Shown here: positions 28,795 through 38,462 of the stretch, piece by piece
How the letters are laid out: every line of letters begins with the position of its first letter
How positions within the stretch are numbered: position 1 is the first letter of the stretch
From: Micromonospora sp. Llam0
GTDB taxonomy: Bacteria > Actinomycetota > Actinomycetes > Mycobacteriales > Micromonosporaceae
Direction: 5' to 3'
NCBI RefSeq assembly: GCF_003751085.1
Contig: NZ_RJJY01000002.1
Span: 2,232,001-2,296,000 of the forward strand
DNA length: 64,000 nucleotides
Notes under the pieces: generated by a model
What the model saw: the letters and a program-made list of their open reading frames with translations, nothing else
Database searches by the model: none
Told to the model about the DNA's origin: nothing
Position numbers and translations under genes: made by a program

Positions 28795-29931
28795 ATGGGT
28801 AGTCGGTCCGCCGTGGCGCGGCGTGGCGTCGTCACGGATGGCGAGCTGACCTTGTCGTTGGCTGCGTCTGGGGTGATGCGGTTGATGGCGTGGCCGGGGC
28901 CGGAGGACCCACGCAATCCGTATCCGACGGCACTTCAGCTGGCGCTGGACCGGTTGACGTGGGCGTGCTGGAACGAGCGGATTGAACCCCCGGGCGGTGT
29001 CGCTGACCTGGTGAGCGAATGGTGCAGCGAGCCACTGGCGAACTGGCCGTTGGACCTGCCGGACGGCGCGGTCGGGCCCGGCGATCGGCTGGTGGTTGAT
29101 GGGGAGGCGAGCGAGACCTGCCGGGATTGGGCGGTGACCAACCCGGATGTGATCAGCGAGGTGATGGAAAGCCGGTTCATGTCCGATGTTCGTGGCACCT
29201 GTCAGGGGATGGGGCGCCGGGGCCAGGAGGTGTACGTCGGGCTGCGGCGGCTGATGGTCGATGAGCCGGTGTTGTCCGGGGTCGAGTTGTTGAAGCGCCG
29301 AAACCAGTTCTCTGACATACCGGCGTGGTCGCAGTGGCTCGGTGAGGCGTACGTGCCGGTGACCGCCAACGAGCTGGATGGGTCGTCGGTGGGTGTGTGC
29401 CGCCGATGCCGGCAGCTGACGAGGCCGGCGAGCGGCGGCTGGCGCTGCGTGACGCCACGGTGTCGTCGGCTGGCCCGTCCGCCCACCGTCACCGTGCGCG
29501 AGGGGAAGGGCGTGGTGAGGCTGCGCGGTGACCTGGTGACCTACGTGAGTCTCCCAGGTCGGGCGGAGTCCGATCTGGTGAAGACGCTGGAATTGGCCGG
29601 GGCGAAGGTGTACTGGTGGCCCGATGTCGACGCCTACGACCTGCTGGTGGTTTGGCCGGACGGCCGACGGTGGGCCATTGACGTCAAAGACTGGCGTAGC
29701 CCGTACCCACTGGCCCGGAAACTGCGCCCGCTGCCGACATACCGGTGCGGGCACGAGTACGCCTGGGATGAGGGATTCATCGTGATTCCGACCGACCGGG
29801 TCAACCAGCGCCGCGGCTACCTGACCATCCTGCGTCGGCATAGCGAGGCGCTGCGCACCCACCCGGAGTTGGAAGCGGTGAGCGTCAAGCAGCTGAAGGA
29901 CCGGATCCCGGAGGGTTGTCGTGGCGCGTAA
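28795..29931 (+). CDS. pPIWI-RE system PD-(D/E)xK nuclease with zinc ribbon
   Basis: 378 residues. A four-cysteine zinc ribbon (C202, C205, C218, C223) precedes a restriction-endonuclease fold with D282 and the D296-V-K298 motif (AIDVKDW), so metal-dependent DNA cleavage is expected. This is the nuclease encoded first in three-gene pPIWI-RE operons. The ATG has a GGTGGAGG site. Its stop overlaps the helicase GTG by 11 nt. Confidence 0.8.
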   Translation: MGSRSAVARRGVVTDGELTLSLAASGVMRLMAWPGPEDPRNPYPTALQLALDRLTWACWNERIEPPGGVADLVSEWCSEPLANWPLDLPDGAVGPGDRLVVDGEASETCRDWAVTNPDVISEVMESRFMSDVRGTCQGMGRRGQEVYVGLRRLMVDEPVLSGVELLKRRNQFSDIPAWSQWLGEAYVPVTANELDGSSVGVCRRCRQLTRPASGGWRCVTPRCRRLARPPTVTVREGKGVVRLRGDLVTYVSLPGRAESDLVKTLELAGAKVYWWPDVDAYDLLVVWPDGRRWAIDVKDWRSPYPLARKLRPLPTYRCGHEYAWDEGFIVIPTDRVNQRRGYLTILRRHSEALRTHPELEAVSVKQLKDRIPEGCRGA

Positions 29932-32900
29932 CCGCAGCGAGTGGCGCGACGACCTGACCCAGCGGCTGAAGCAGGCCGTCCGGGCGCGGGGCTGGAACGT
30001 GAACGTGCAGCAACTGGTGACTGTGGAGTTGGTCCTGACGTTGCTGGAGATGGTGGCGCCCGGACAGCCCGCGGTCGCCGGATCCGCGCTGCTCCGCGGC
30101 TACCGTTACCTGCCCGTCGACGAGGCCAGCGAGCAGGCGCTGCGCATCGCTGGTTGGCTGGTCGGCGACCTCAAGTCGGAGCCAGCCTGGCGAGAAGCTC
30201 TCGATGAGTACCTACTCATGCCGGAACAGCTACGCGCCTTCCTGCTCGACAACGCCGAGGACGTCCCGAAGCAGCGCACGCCGCCTCTCGTGGCCGACCG
30301 CGAAGCGGACTACACCGGTGCGCTGCGCACCCTGCCTGCCCACCGAACGACCGTCATGCCGGTCGCCGAGGCCGGCCAGCAGTACATCGTCACCTCCGAC
30401 GGCGGCGAGGAAAAGATCACCATCCCGTTGAGCCTGCCGCCGTTCGCGCCGGTGCCGGCCCATAACATGCCGCGCCGACACCGCCGCCGTCCAGTGCGAC
30501 TGACCTGGCGCCAGCTGGTGGACTTCGCCGCCGTCCTCGATGCCGAAGACGCCGATGCGGGACGGGACCCGCAGCACTGGCATGCCCGGATCGTCGATGT
30601 GACCCTGGCCCTGCGCGCTGCGGACAACAGTTTCCATCCGGCCGATGAGATCGACCTCGCTCAGATGCACCATATCGCTGGCATGGTCGGTGCCCGCAAG
30701 AGCACCTTGATGGACCTGCTGGCCATCTGGGCCGGGCGCAAGGGTCACCGGGTCACCATCATCGTTGCCGACGTGGTGGCCGTCCTGACCCGGGTCGAAC
30801 TGTATCGCAGCTACCAGGTCACCGCGGCGCCGATCCTCGGCGCTTCCGGCCGTGGCCGACACATCCAGCAGCTACACCGGCCAGGAGTACGTCGCCTCGA
30901 CGGGCTGGCCTCGATGGTCAACCCGATGCTGGTCTGGGCGTCGTCGGCGTGCGCGTTGAACGTGCACCGGTCCGAACCGCGACCCTGGCACCTGGACCAG
31001 GCACCGTGCTTCCGGCTGGGCCAGGAACAGGTCGGGCCGCGTGGCGGAAGCAAGGTCGTGCAGCATGTATGCCCGCTATGGGCAGGGTGCCAGCGGCACG
31101 AGGCGTCGCGAGCCCTGGTGCAGGCGCAGGTGTGGGTGAGCACCCCAGCCGGGCTCGTCTACAGTCGCGTGCCCGCGCCGGTTACCGATGTTGAGCTGCG
31201 CTACCTGGAACTGGCATGGCTACGCAGCGACCTGATCATCGTGGACGAGGCCGACCAGGTCCAGACCCAGTTGGACGGGATGTTCAGCCCAAGCCAGACG
31301 CTGACCGGTGAGGGCAGCGACGCCTGGCTGGACGTCGTCGACACGGCCAAGAACCGCGAGATCCGCGGCAAGGGCCGCGGACCCGTCAGGGATCCGAAGG
31401 TCGCCCGATGGAGCAACCTGGTCGACACCGCCGACACCCTCGGCACCCGGATCTACCACCTGCTCGGCATCTCTTCACATCTGCGCAGCTGGGTCGGCGA
31501 CGGCTACTTCAACGAATGGACCCTCGGGGTGCGGCTGGCGGCGCGATTCTCCCGGGTGCCGGTCGCCGACGCGGACCGGGTCGAGGGGGAACCGTCGTAC
31601 CGGATCGATGAGACGCTGGCGGCGTCGTGGCGGGCCAGCTTCGCCAAGTGGTCGCTGCGGCCGGCGGGTAGAAAGCGGATCGACGATGGCCGCGCGGACG
31701 AATTGCGGCAGCTGTGCAACGAGAGCGCCTACGACAGCGACAAGGACATGACCGACGCGATCCGGGAGTGGCTGGCCGGCCGCGACGACATCCACGGTCT
31801 GCACGACCGCGAAGAACTCGCTGTGCTGGCCATGCGGCTGCAGTTCACCCTGCTCGTCGGGATGCTCGCCAACCGGGTCAGCAGCATTACCGGTCAGTGG
31901 ACCGAGGTGGAAGGGCCACTACGCATGCGGGGGCACAGTTCCAGCCTCGTCCACCGGCCACCGGTCGAATACGTCGCGATGGTGCCGGACTCGCCGATGG
32001 GTAACCTGATCGGCTTCCAGTACCAGCACGACGACGAGGCGCATCCGGACCGGATGGGATCGCTGAGGTTCTTCCGCTGCAACGGCATTGGCCGGTGGCT
32101 GCTACTCAACCTGTCCCAGCTGTATGCCGACAGCGACAACCCGCCTGTCGGAGTGCTGATGATGTCAGCCACCAGTTGGGCTGGCTCGTCGCCGCGCTAC
32201 GACGTACAGGTGCCCGTCACCGGCGTGCTAATCGCCCCGCCCAGCGAAACCAGTGGTATCGCCGACAGCGAGTTCCACTTCAGCCCGCAGCGGTACGGCG
32301 ACGGTGACACCACCAGAATCCGGATTTCCGGTGCACCGCAAGACCGACGCGCTGCCGCGCTCGCCGCACTCGTACACCAACTCGCTCGTATCCGTGACGA
32401 CGGTCTGGGCCCGCAGCCCAGCCGCCTGGAGCAGCAGCGCGAGGCCCTCGCGCCGAACCGGCAACGGATCATGCTGCTCGTCGGCAGCTACGACGAGTGC
32501 GAACAGGTCGAGGCCGAACTGCTGCGCACCCGACCTGACTGGATAGGCCAAGTGATCCGGCTCGTCCCCGACGACGCCAGCTACACTCATCAGTGGACTG
32601 GCCGTACGCTGGCCCGCGGCAGCGTCGCCGACCTGCGACACACCAACGCTTGGCTGCTGATCGCCCCGCTACTCGCGGTCGAACGTGGGCACAACATTCT
32701 CAACAGCGACCGTGTCGCCGCTCTCGGCGCGGCCTACTTCTTGGTACGCCCGCACCCCCGGCCGGATGACATCTCCTACCATGTGCAGGACATCAACCGG
32801 TGGGGTGTCGACCAGATCGCCGCCGGCCTGCCCGAAGCCGGCGCACCGGGGCGTCCGATCCACGAACGCGCCCAGATCTTCCGTGGCGTCGCCAGCGACC

Positions 32901-33226
32901 GATGGCGCGACGCGCTCGCTCATCCGCTGATGGTGTCGCAGATGGACGACGCCGAGCAAGACGCGTTCATGTGGACCCAGCTCGTGACTATCTGGCAGGT
33001 CATCGGCCGACTCGTCCGAGGCGGCCAATCCGCCGTCGTCCACTTCTGCGACGCCGCGTTCGACCCAGCCAGCGACACCAGCCTACTCACCGGCATGTAT
33101 CGGGTACTGGATCGAGCAATGTCCGGCACGGGGGTGCATGCCCGTGACGCCTACCTCGCCACCACCCTGTACCGCCCCCTACATCAGGCCCTTCGGGGTC
33201 TTCTGGAGCCTTACCGTGCGCTATGA
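29921..33226 (+). CDS. pPIWI-RE system DinG-like superfamily 2 helicase
   Basis: 1101 residues. Walker A region GMVGARKST with K260 (an arginine replaces the usual glycine before lysine), and a DEAD box at 442-445. Four cysteines (C344, C363, C384, C390) lie between these motifs, just where XPD/DinG helicases bind a 4Fe-4S cluster. It probably unwinds DNA or RNA-DNA hybrids for the pPIWI protein. It starts at GTG inside the end of the nuclease gene and overlaps the pPIWI-RE gene by 11 nt. Confidence 0.8.
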   Translation: MARNRSEWRDDLTQRLKQAVRARGWNVNVQQLVTVELVLTLLEMVAPGQPAVAGSALLRGYRYLPVDEASEQALRIAGWLVGDLKSEPAWREALDEYLLMPEQLRAFLLDNAEDVPKQRTPPLVADREADYTGALRTLPAHRTTVMPVAEAGQQYIVTSDGGEEKITIPLSLPPFAPVPAHNMPRRHRRRPVRLTWRQLVDFAAVLDAEDADAGRDPQHWHARIVDVTLALRAADNSFHPADEIDLAQMHHIAGMVGARKSTLMDLLAIWAGRKGHRVTIIVADVVAVLTRVELYRSYQVTAAPILGASGRGRHIQQLHRPGVRRLDGLASMVNPMLVWASSACALNVHRSEPRPWHLDQAPCFRLGQEQVGPRGGSKVVQHVCPLWAGCQRHEASRALVQAQVWVSTPAGLVYSRVPAPVTDVELRYLELAWLRSDLIIVDEADQVQTQLDGMFSPSQTLTGEGSDAWLDVVDTAKNREIRGKGRGPVRDPKVARWSNLVDTADTLGTRIYHLLGISSHLRSWVGDGYFNEWTLGVRLAARFSRVPVADADRVEGEPSYRIDETLAASWRASFAKWSLRPAGRKRIDDGRADELRQLCNESAYDSDKDMTDAIREWLAGRDDIHGLHDREELAVLAMRLQFTLLVGMLANRVSSITGQWTEVEGPLRMRGHSSSLVHRPPVEYVAMVPDSPMGNLIGFQYQHDDEAHPDRMGSLRFFRCNGIGRWLLLNLSQLYADSDNPPVGVLMMSATSWAGSSPRYDVQVPVTGVLIAPPSETSGIADSEFHFSPQRYGDGDTTRIRISGAPQDRRAAALAALVHQLARIRDDGLGPQPSRLEQQREALAPNRQRIMLLVGSYDECEQVEAELLRTRPDWIGQVIRLVPDDASYTHQWTGRTLARGSVADLRHTNAWLLIAPLLAVERGHNILNSDRVAALGAAYFLVRPHPRPDDISYHVQDINRWGVDQIAAGLPEAGAPGRPIHERAQIFRGVASDRWRDALAHPLMVSQMDDAEQDAFMWTQLVTIWQVIGRLVRGGQSAVVHFCDAAFDPASDTSLLTGMYRVLDRAMSGTGVHARDAYLATTLYRPLHQALRGLLEPYRAL

Positions 33227-35882
33227 CCTGATCCAGCAGCTCGCCTTCCCCATCGACCCAGCGAAGCTGGGCGACATCCTGCACCCCTACCAGGCGTGCA
33301 CCTTCCCCAACACGTGGAAGGCCGCCCTGGCTCGCACGCTCTACCCGGACCGCAGCGACGACGACATCCGACGCGGTGTGCCGCTGTGGTCCTTGACCAC
33401 CGCGTTCGCCGCGTTTCAGCCGGACATCATCGTCGATGGCAACGGCGGGGGTCAGCGATTCTGGCTCGGCGGAGCTCACCGGCCCTCCGACGACGTCCTC
33501 ACCGCGCTGATCCACAGCGGCATCACCAGCGTCGTCCACGCCCAAGCCCGCCGTTATCCACGTCGCGGTATCAGGGTTGACGGACTACCCGACCTACTCG
33601 CCGGGATCAACCCCGCCACCGACCTGGACTGGCGAGAAGTGCCCCTTCTCGCTGACGACGGACAGTTCACCGAACACACCTTCCGCCTCCTGCCCGACCT
33701 CATCGTCGCCCATCTCGCGGAGCAGGCATGGACCGTTGACCACGGTGGCGTGTCCAGCTCACAATTTCAACGCATCGCCACCGCCGACGGTGCTGAACTC
33801 ATGTCCTGGCCCCCGCGCGATCATCCCCGCCGTACCCGCCGCTGGTCGTTCTCCTACGTGGTCCGGCTCAGCGTGCAGACCATGCCCGCCGATCCGACTC
33901 CGCACCTTTTTGTCCACATCGGGCTGCGACGTTGGGCCAGCCGCAAAGTGTTTTTGAACAACAACGACCGCGCCCTGTCTGTCGCCGTCAAGGCCCCTAC
34001 CTCCTGGGGCGACGGCCCGATACCGCCGCTGATCGCCCGCGCGCGGATGCAATGGCGCCCTGGGCCGAAGGACAAGAAGGAAGGCCGGATGGACTGGACC
34101 GACGACATCGTCGAGGTCCTGTCCCGGCTCCATGGCGTCGCCCTGCCCGATCCAGCAAAGCTCTGCGCCGACCCGCTCGAACACCTGCCCCGACCAGCCA
34201 CTCCCGTTGCCGGCGACTTCGAGGCCGGCGTCTTCTACCGCACCGGCTTCGCCCACAAGCATCCTGTCGGTGACGGCGTATCCGCCAAAGACCGCTGGCG
34301 GATTTTTGGAAGCCTCACTGACTCCCTCCGCGCGCACCTCACCCCAATGGGCCTCACGAAACGTACCCACGGGGTCACCGTGTCGCCTCGCCCACCAGCG
34401 AAGAAGGACGGTATCCGTATCCCCACCACTGCGGTTGCCGCCGCCGTCGGCCGAAAGATAACCATCGAGGTGTGGTGGCAGACAAGCATCATCCGCGACG
34501 AAACCCTCGCCGCGATCGGCCGCATCCTCCAAATGCCCGCGCTCGAACCGACCGGCACAAACGGCTCCTGGCGTACCGCCAACGACCACCTGACCGTCAC
34601 CGTTCACACCCGGGAGATCGGTGCCCTCGCCACGGACCTTGACATCAACAAGGAGATCACGAAGAAGGCGGACCGATACCGCGACGCCGCCTCACGCCGC
34701 ATCCGGCAGGTCAACGACTGGCTCGCACCCCACCCCACCAGCCAGCCGACCTTCGTGCTCGTAGAACTCGATGACGACAAGGCATTCACTACCGACACCG
34801 ACCCCAAGTTCGTGCTCCGGACCGCCGCCGGCCGCAACGGCCGCAACACCCAGTTCCTTACGCCGACCAAAGACGGCGAAACCGATGCCAACCGCACGAC
34901 CCGCATCGAACAGTCCCTCCGCGAACTACTCGTCCGTCAAGCCGGCGTTCCCGCCCGCGCGACCCGGCTCGGCCTCGACGACCACCCGCTACCCGACACT
35001 ACCCGCATGGTCGCCATCTGGCTCATCCGCAAGAACGGCCTACAGACCAGTTCATTCCCGATCGCTGTGTGCTGCGATCCCCGCCAGCCCGTCATCAAGG
35101 CGCGTCTCTACGGCGAACGTACCTGGCTGCCAATGCGCGAGGCGCTCCTTGCGCTGAGCGCCCTACAGAACGAGCACGCCCTCGTCCCAGCCAAGGCCGC
35201 TGCCGAATTCATCGCCGACGTCATCGACCAACTCGGCCACCTCGACGGACCCACGCTCCTGACCAACCTCGCTCAGAACACCCGCGGCGTGTGGAAAACA
35301 ACCGCCAACACCAACATCCGTATCGACAGCCTCGCGACCACCACAGAAGCGCATGTCCCGGCAGCGCAGCATCCGAACATACGCTACGTGCGGGCCCGCA
35401 CCAACCTCAGCCAGGAAACGACCCAGCACTACGCCTACGCCGAACACAAGGTCGAAGAAGACGACGGCACCATCTCCACCGTCAAGATCATTGGACTCAG
35501 CGCCGGCCTCTGGCAGCCAGCAACCAGCCACGGCCGCATCTTCTTCAGTACCCCCGACAAGCCCGCCACCGCCTCCGGTAGCTCTCCGAAAGGCTCACGG
35601 ATCGAACTGCGTCGCGCCCGCCGCAAAGACGGCACCGAGCACGACGTCCTCGATATCGCCTCAGACGTATGGAACCCTCAGCTCGTCGAGTTCTTCGTCG
35701 GCGCCCTACAACAGGATGACAAGCCCGCCGCGTGGGCCGCTGCCGCACACCAGTACCGCTACGTCGCAGCCCACTACGACGACCCAACCCTGCTCCCACT
35801 CCCAATGCACCACGGTCACCGTGCGGGCGAATACCTCCTACCCGGCCACATGCTCGACGACGCGATCAGCGAACAGACGTGA
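33216..35882 (+). CDS. pPIWI-RE protein (prokaryotic PIWI/RNase H-fold, RE clade)
   Basis: 888 residues starting at GTG 33216, 8 nt after GGAG; the longer start at 33138 overlaps the helicase more. The N-terminal half is a module of unknown fold. The C-terminal half, from about residue 480, matches the PIWI-RE RNase H-like core with its MVAIWLIRKNG strand and the LRTAAGRNGRNTQF and SQETTQHYAYAEHKVEEDDGT regions. The clade is named for a conserved Arg and Glu in place of usual slicer positions. It is predicted to use guides against foreign nucleic acid, with the nuclease and helicase encoded upstream. Exact catalytic residues cannot be fixed by eye. Confidence 0.75.
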   Translation: MRYDLIQQLAFPIDPAKLGDILHPYQACTFPNTWKAALARTLYPDRSDDDIRRGVPLWSLTTAFAAFQPDIIVDGNGGGQRFWLGGAHRPSDDVLTALIHSGITSVVHAQARRYPRRGIRVDGLPDLLAGINPATDLDWREVPLLADDGQFTEHTFRLLPDLIVAHLAEQAWTVDHGGVSSSQFQRIATADGAELMSWPPRDHPRRTRRWSFSYVVRLSVQTMPADPTPHLFVHIGLRRWASRKVFLNNNDRALSVAVKAPTSWGDGPIPPLIARARMQWRPGPKDKKEGRMDWTDDIVEVLSRLHGVALPDPAKLCADPLEHLPRPATPVAGDFEAGVFYRTGFAHKHPVGDGVSAKDRWRIFGSLTDSLRAHLTPMGLTKRTHGVTVSPRPPAKKDGIRIPTTAVAAAVGRKITIEVWWQTSIIRDETLAAIGRILQMPALEPTGTNGSWRTANDHLTVTVHTREIGALATDLDINKEITKKADRYRDAASRRIRQVNDWLAPHPTSQPTFVLVELDDDKAFTTDTDPKFVLRTAAGRNGRNTQFLTPTKDGETDANRTTRIEQSLRELLVRQAGVPARATRLGLDDHPLPDTTRMVAIWLIRKNGLQTSSFPIAVCCDPRQPVIKARLYGERTWLPMREALLALSALQNEHALVPAKAAAEFIADVIDQLGHLDGPTLLTNLAQNTRGVWKTTANTNIRIDSLATTTEAHVPAAQHPNIRYVRARTNLSQETTQHYAYAEHKVEEDDGTISTVKIIGLSAGLWQPATSHGRIFFSTPDKPATASGSSPKGSRIELRRARRKDGTEHDVLDIASDVWNPQLVEFFVGALQQDDKPAAWAAAAHQYRYVAAHYDDPTLLPLPMHHGHRAGEYLLPGHMLDDAISEQT

Positions 35883-36072
35883 ACCAGCCCGGAGGCACAC
35901 CAGTCACCCTTCTGCCGACGCGGGGCGGGCGGAACCCCGGCCGTTCCTCCGGCTGGCCTCGCTTCGACCGCCACACATCCGGCAGCTCTGCCGGCGCCGC
36001 TGAGCTCCAACGCGATCTTGGCCCCCACCGTCGCCCCCACCGGCCAACGCAGAAGAGCCACACACCGCCGGT

Positions 36073-36088
36073 TCGAACATATGATCCA
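36073..36088. promoter_or_regulatory. SOS-box-like LexA operator
   Basis: TCGAAC-ATAT-GATCCA matches 10 of 12 defined positions of the mycobacterial-type box TCGAAC(N4)GTTCGA and lies 22 nt before the lexA-like start, fitting autorepression. Confidence 0.45.
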
Positions 36089-36109
36089 ACTTTAGGCTAC
36101 CGTACGTGT

Positions 36110-36760
36110 GTGACCGCCCCCGACGCCTCACCCGACCCACCCTGGTTGACGCCGCGGCAGCGACAGATCCTCACAATGATTCGTCAATGGGTCGTACAGC
36201 ATGGCTATCCGCCGACTGTACGGGAGATCGGCGCGGCCGTCGGTCTCGGTTCACCGTCATCGGTGGCCCACCACCTGAAGGCACTCGAACGGCACCGCCT
36301 GATCCGTCGGACTCCAGGCGGACCGCGGGCGGTCGACGCCCGCTCGATGACTGGCCGCGATCCGTCGCGCGAGTTTGAGGCACGACACGGAACGAGGATT
36401 CCGCTACTGGGAGCCATTGCCGCTGGCGCGCCGATCCATGCCGAGGAGTGTGTCGAGGAGGTTCTGTCCCTGCCGGTCGACCTCGTCGGCCGAGGCACGC
36501 TATTCGCATTGCGAGTGCAAGGCGACTCGATGGTCGGCGCAGGAATCGCTGATGGAGACGTCATCGTGGTTCGCCAGCAAGCGGTAGCCGACAACGGCGA
36601 CATCGTCGCCGCCATGATCGACGGCGAAGCGACTGTCAAGCAGTATCGAACCCATGATGGCAGGACCGAACTCGTCCCCCACAACCCGCACTATCCAGTG
36701 ATTCCCGCAGATCAGGCGGTCATCCTCGGCAAAGTCGTGTGTGCGCTCCACCGCTGGTGA
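36110..36760 (+). CDS. lexA: LexA-type self-cleaving SOS repressor
   Basis: 216 residues. An N-terminal winged helix (LTPRQRQILTMIRQWV ... PPTVREIGAAVGLGS) and C-terminal S24 peptidase domain. The cleavage site A105-G106, nucleophile S140 (QGDSMVG) and K177 (ATVKQY) are all present, so RecA-stimulated autocleavage is expected. GTG 36110 is chosen because the next in-frame start upstream enters non-coding sequence. It lies 227 nt after the pPIWI-RE gene. It may be an accessory LexA regulating element genes, or the host copy. Confidence 0.9.
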   Translation: MTAPDASPDPPWLTPRQRQILTMIRQWVVQHGYPPTVREIGAAVGLGSPSSVAHHLKALERHRLIRRTPGGPRAVDARSMTGRDPSREFEARHGTRIPLLGAIAAGAPIHAEECVEEVLSLPVDLVGRGTLFALRVQGDSMVGAGIADGDVIVVRQQAVADNGDIVAAMIDGEATVKQYRTHDGRTELVPHNPHYPVIPADQAVILGKVVCALHRW

Positions 36761-36928
36761 ATCCGCCAGTCCACGCAACGCTTTCCGGGAGCCATCAGCC
36801 GGCTGGACAAGCTGTGGCGATACCCGGATGTCGTACAGCTCGAAGAGGAACGAGTTGCCGCATTTCGCGAATCAAACCAACGACCCCACCCGACCACGCC
36901 AGGGTTACCAGACGGCGACGGTGAGTAG
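36761..36928 (+). pseudogene. In-frame gene fragment directly after the lexA stop
   Basis: 55 sense codons in the lexA frame run from the TGA at 36758-36760 to TAG at 36926. The peptide (AISRLDKLWRYPDVVQLEEERV) reads like ordinary protein, but no start codon or ribosome-binding site exists. It is either the fossil end of a deleted gene or a stop-codon readthrough extension of LexA; I favour a fossil. Confidence 0.3.
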
Positions 36929-37359
36929 TTGCAGTGGATACAAAAGTAGATACCTTGTCGCGCCGTGTGCACGTCCATGACGTTGTCATCCGGCGCCGGC
37001 TGGCGCCGCCCACATGGATCATGTCCGGGGCAGCATGTGGTTTGCCAATGCGGCCAGCCGCCGCCGTCAGCGACGACGGCGGTTGCAAGACTGGTGACGG
37101 TTCGCTGGGTCGCTCGTGAGGGCATGGATGTGAGAAAGCCGTTGGCATTCGGCCGCGTCTCCTTGCACGTACGCAAGGACGCGCCGCCCAACGCCAGGGT
37201 CCACCGCCCTCGACGCGGGCAGCAGACCCTGGTGGGTGCGTGCCCCGTCTTGGGGGTAGGTGGGCGTGGTTGCGGTCTTCCGGACCCGCACGGGTGCGGT
37301 CAGGAGGCGTGATGAGCGGGGATGTCAGACCGGCGCCGGGTGCCGGCAACACCTTTGTT
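36929..37359. other. Intergenic stretch between convergent lexA and ardC
   Basis: About 430 nt. Short frames on both strands lack ribosome-binding sites and protein-like composition. No tRNA or clear terminator seen. It separates the plus-strand defence half from the minus-strand cargo block and is a plausible recombination junction. Confidence 0.35.
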
Positions 37360-38445
37360 TCAGGAGGCGCGGCGGGCTGCGGGGCGGGCCGTCGTCGCCC
37401 TTCTCCTCTGCCCGCGGCGGGTACTGCGCGCCGGCGTGGCACCGGCGTGCGGATCCGGTGCCGGTTCGGCGGCGTCCGGGACGGCGGTGAGGTCACTGAG
37501 GATCTGCTTGGCGATCCGCAGCACGGTCTCGGCGCACTTCTCGATGAGCACGAGGTCTCCGTCGGCCCAGCCGAGGACGTAGGTGTCGGAGTACGCCTGG
37601 GTATCGAGGCCGAGCGCGCGGCACACCAAGTGAGCGACGCTCTCAGCTTCGGTCTCGCGCCGGCCGCGGTGTAGGTGTTCCTGCTGGTCGAGGTTGTCGA
37701 GGTGTCCGCACCGGATGTGGGCCAGCTCATGAACCGTGGTTTTGAGCCGCTGCGCGCCGCTGACGTCGTCGCGTACCCGAACCTCCTGGATGCCGGGTCC
37801 CTTGACGGTGACGCCGTTCGCGCGGCCCAGGTGCGGGCTGCCCGGGGGTGCGAGCGCGAAGTCGTACCCAGCCTGCTTGATCAGCCCGACGACGTCGTCG
37901 TAGGCGCCGGTAGGGTCGTCGCCGGTGAGCAATTGCGCGGTTCGCCCACCGGCGACTCTCATCTGGCGGCGGCGCTGCACGGTGGGCACCTCGAACGGTT
38001 CACCGTCGGTCTGGCTGATGTCGAAGGTGGTCGTGGGCCGAAATCCGACGATCTGGATCGAGGGGCGGCCGTCCAGGTCGCGTCGGACTGTGCGGCCGGC
38101 GGCCTCCCACTCGCGGGCCTGCTCCTCGGTAGGGCGGCGTTTCACGGGTGCCCAGATGAGGAAGCCGGTCTCGCCCTCGCGGACGTGCCGGTTGACGGCC
38201 TTCCATCCGGAGGTGCCCTGCTTGTTTCCGTAGGGCAGGAAGTAGCGCGGCGTCATGTTCCGCTCGGCGGCTTGGAGCATGAGCAGGAACTGGTTGTGCA
38301 GGCTGTAGTGGGCGCCGAAGACGGCCGCTTCCTCGATGAAGGTGACCCACTCGCTGGGGTCAGCAGCGAGGCGCGCCAGCCGGGCGTCGAACTCGGACTT
38401 GGTCCGTTCGAGGAACGCCTCGCGTTCCTCGGCTGTCATGGCCAT
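37360..38445 (-). CDS. ardC: ArdC-like antirestriction protein with zinc metallopeptidase
   Basis: 361 residues. The N-terminal ArdC ssDNA-binding domain (YSLHNQFLLMLQ ... GWKAVNRHVREGE) is followed by a metallopeptidase with HELAH near the middle of the C-terminal half (TTVHELAHIRCGH) and a downstream glutamate in ETEAESVAHLV. The tail is Arg/Ala-rich and disordered. ArdC proteins protect conjugating DNA from host restriction. ATG 38445 follows GGGAGGG; a stack of palindromes lies just upstream. Confidence 0.85.
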   Translation of the reverse strand: MAMTAEEREAFLERTKSEFDARLARLAADPSEWVTFIEEAAVFGAHYSLHNQFLLMLQAAERNMTPRYFLPYGNKQGTSGWKAVNRHVREGETGFLIWAPVKRRPTEEQAREWEAAGRTVRRDLDGRPSIQIVGFRPTTTFDISQTDGEPFEVPTVQRRRQMRVAGGRTAQLLTGDDPTGAYDDVVGLIKQAGYDFALAPPGSPHLGRANGVTVKGPGIQEVRVRDDVSGAQRLKTTVHELAHIRCGHLDNLDQQEHLHRGRRETEAESVAHLVCRALGLDTQAYSDTYVLGWADGDLVLIEKCAETVLRIAKQILSDLTAVPDAAEPAPDPHAGATPARSTRRGQRRRATTARPAARRAS

Positions 38446-38462
38446 GGTGGCCCTCCCTGTCT

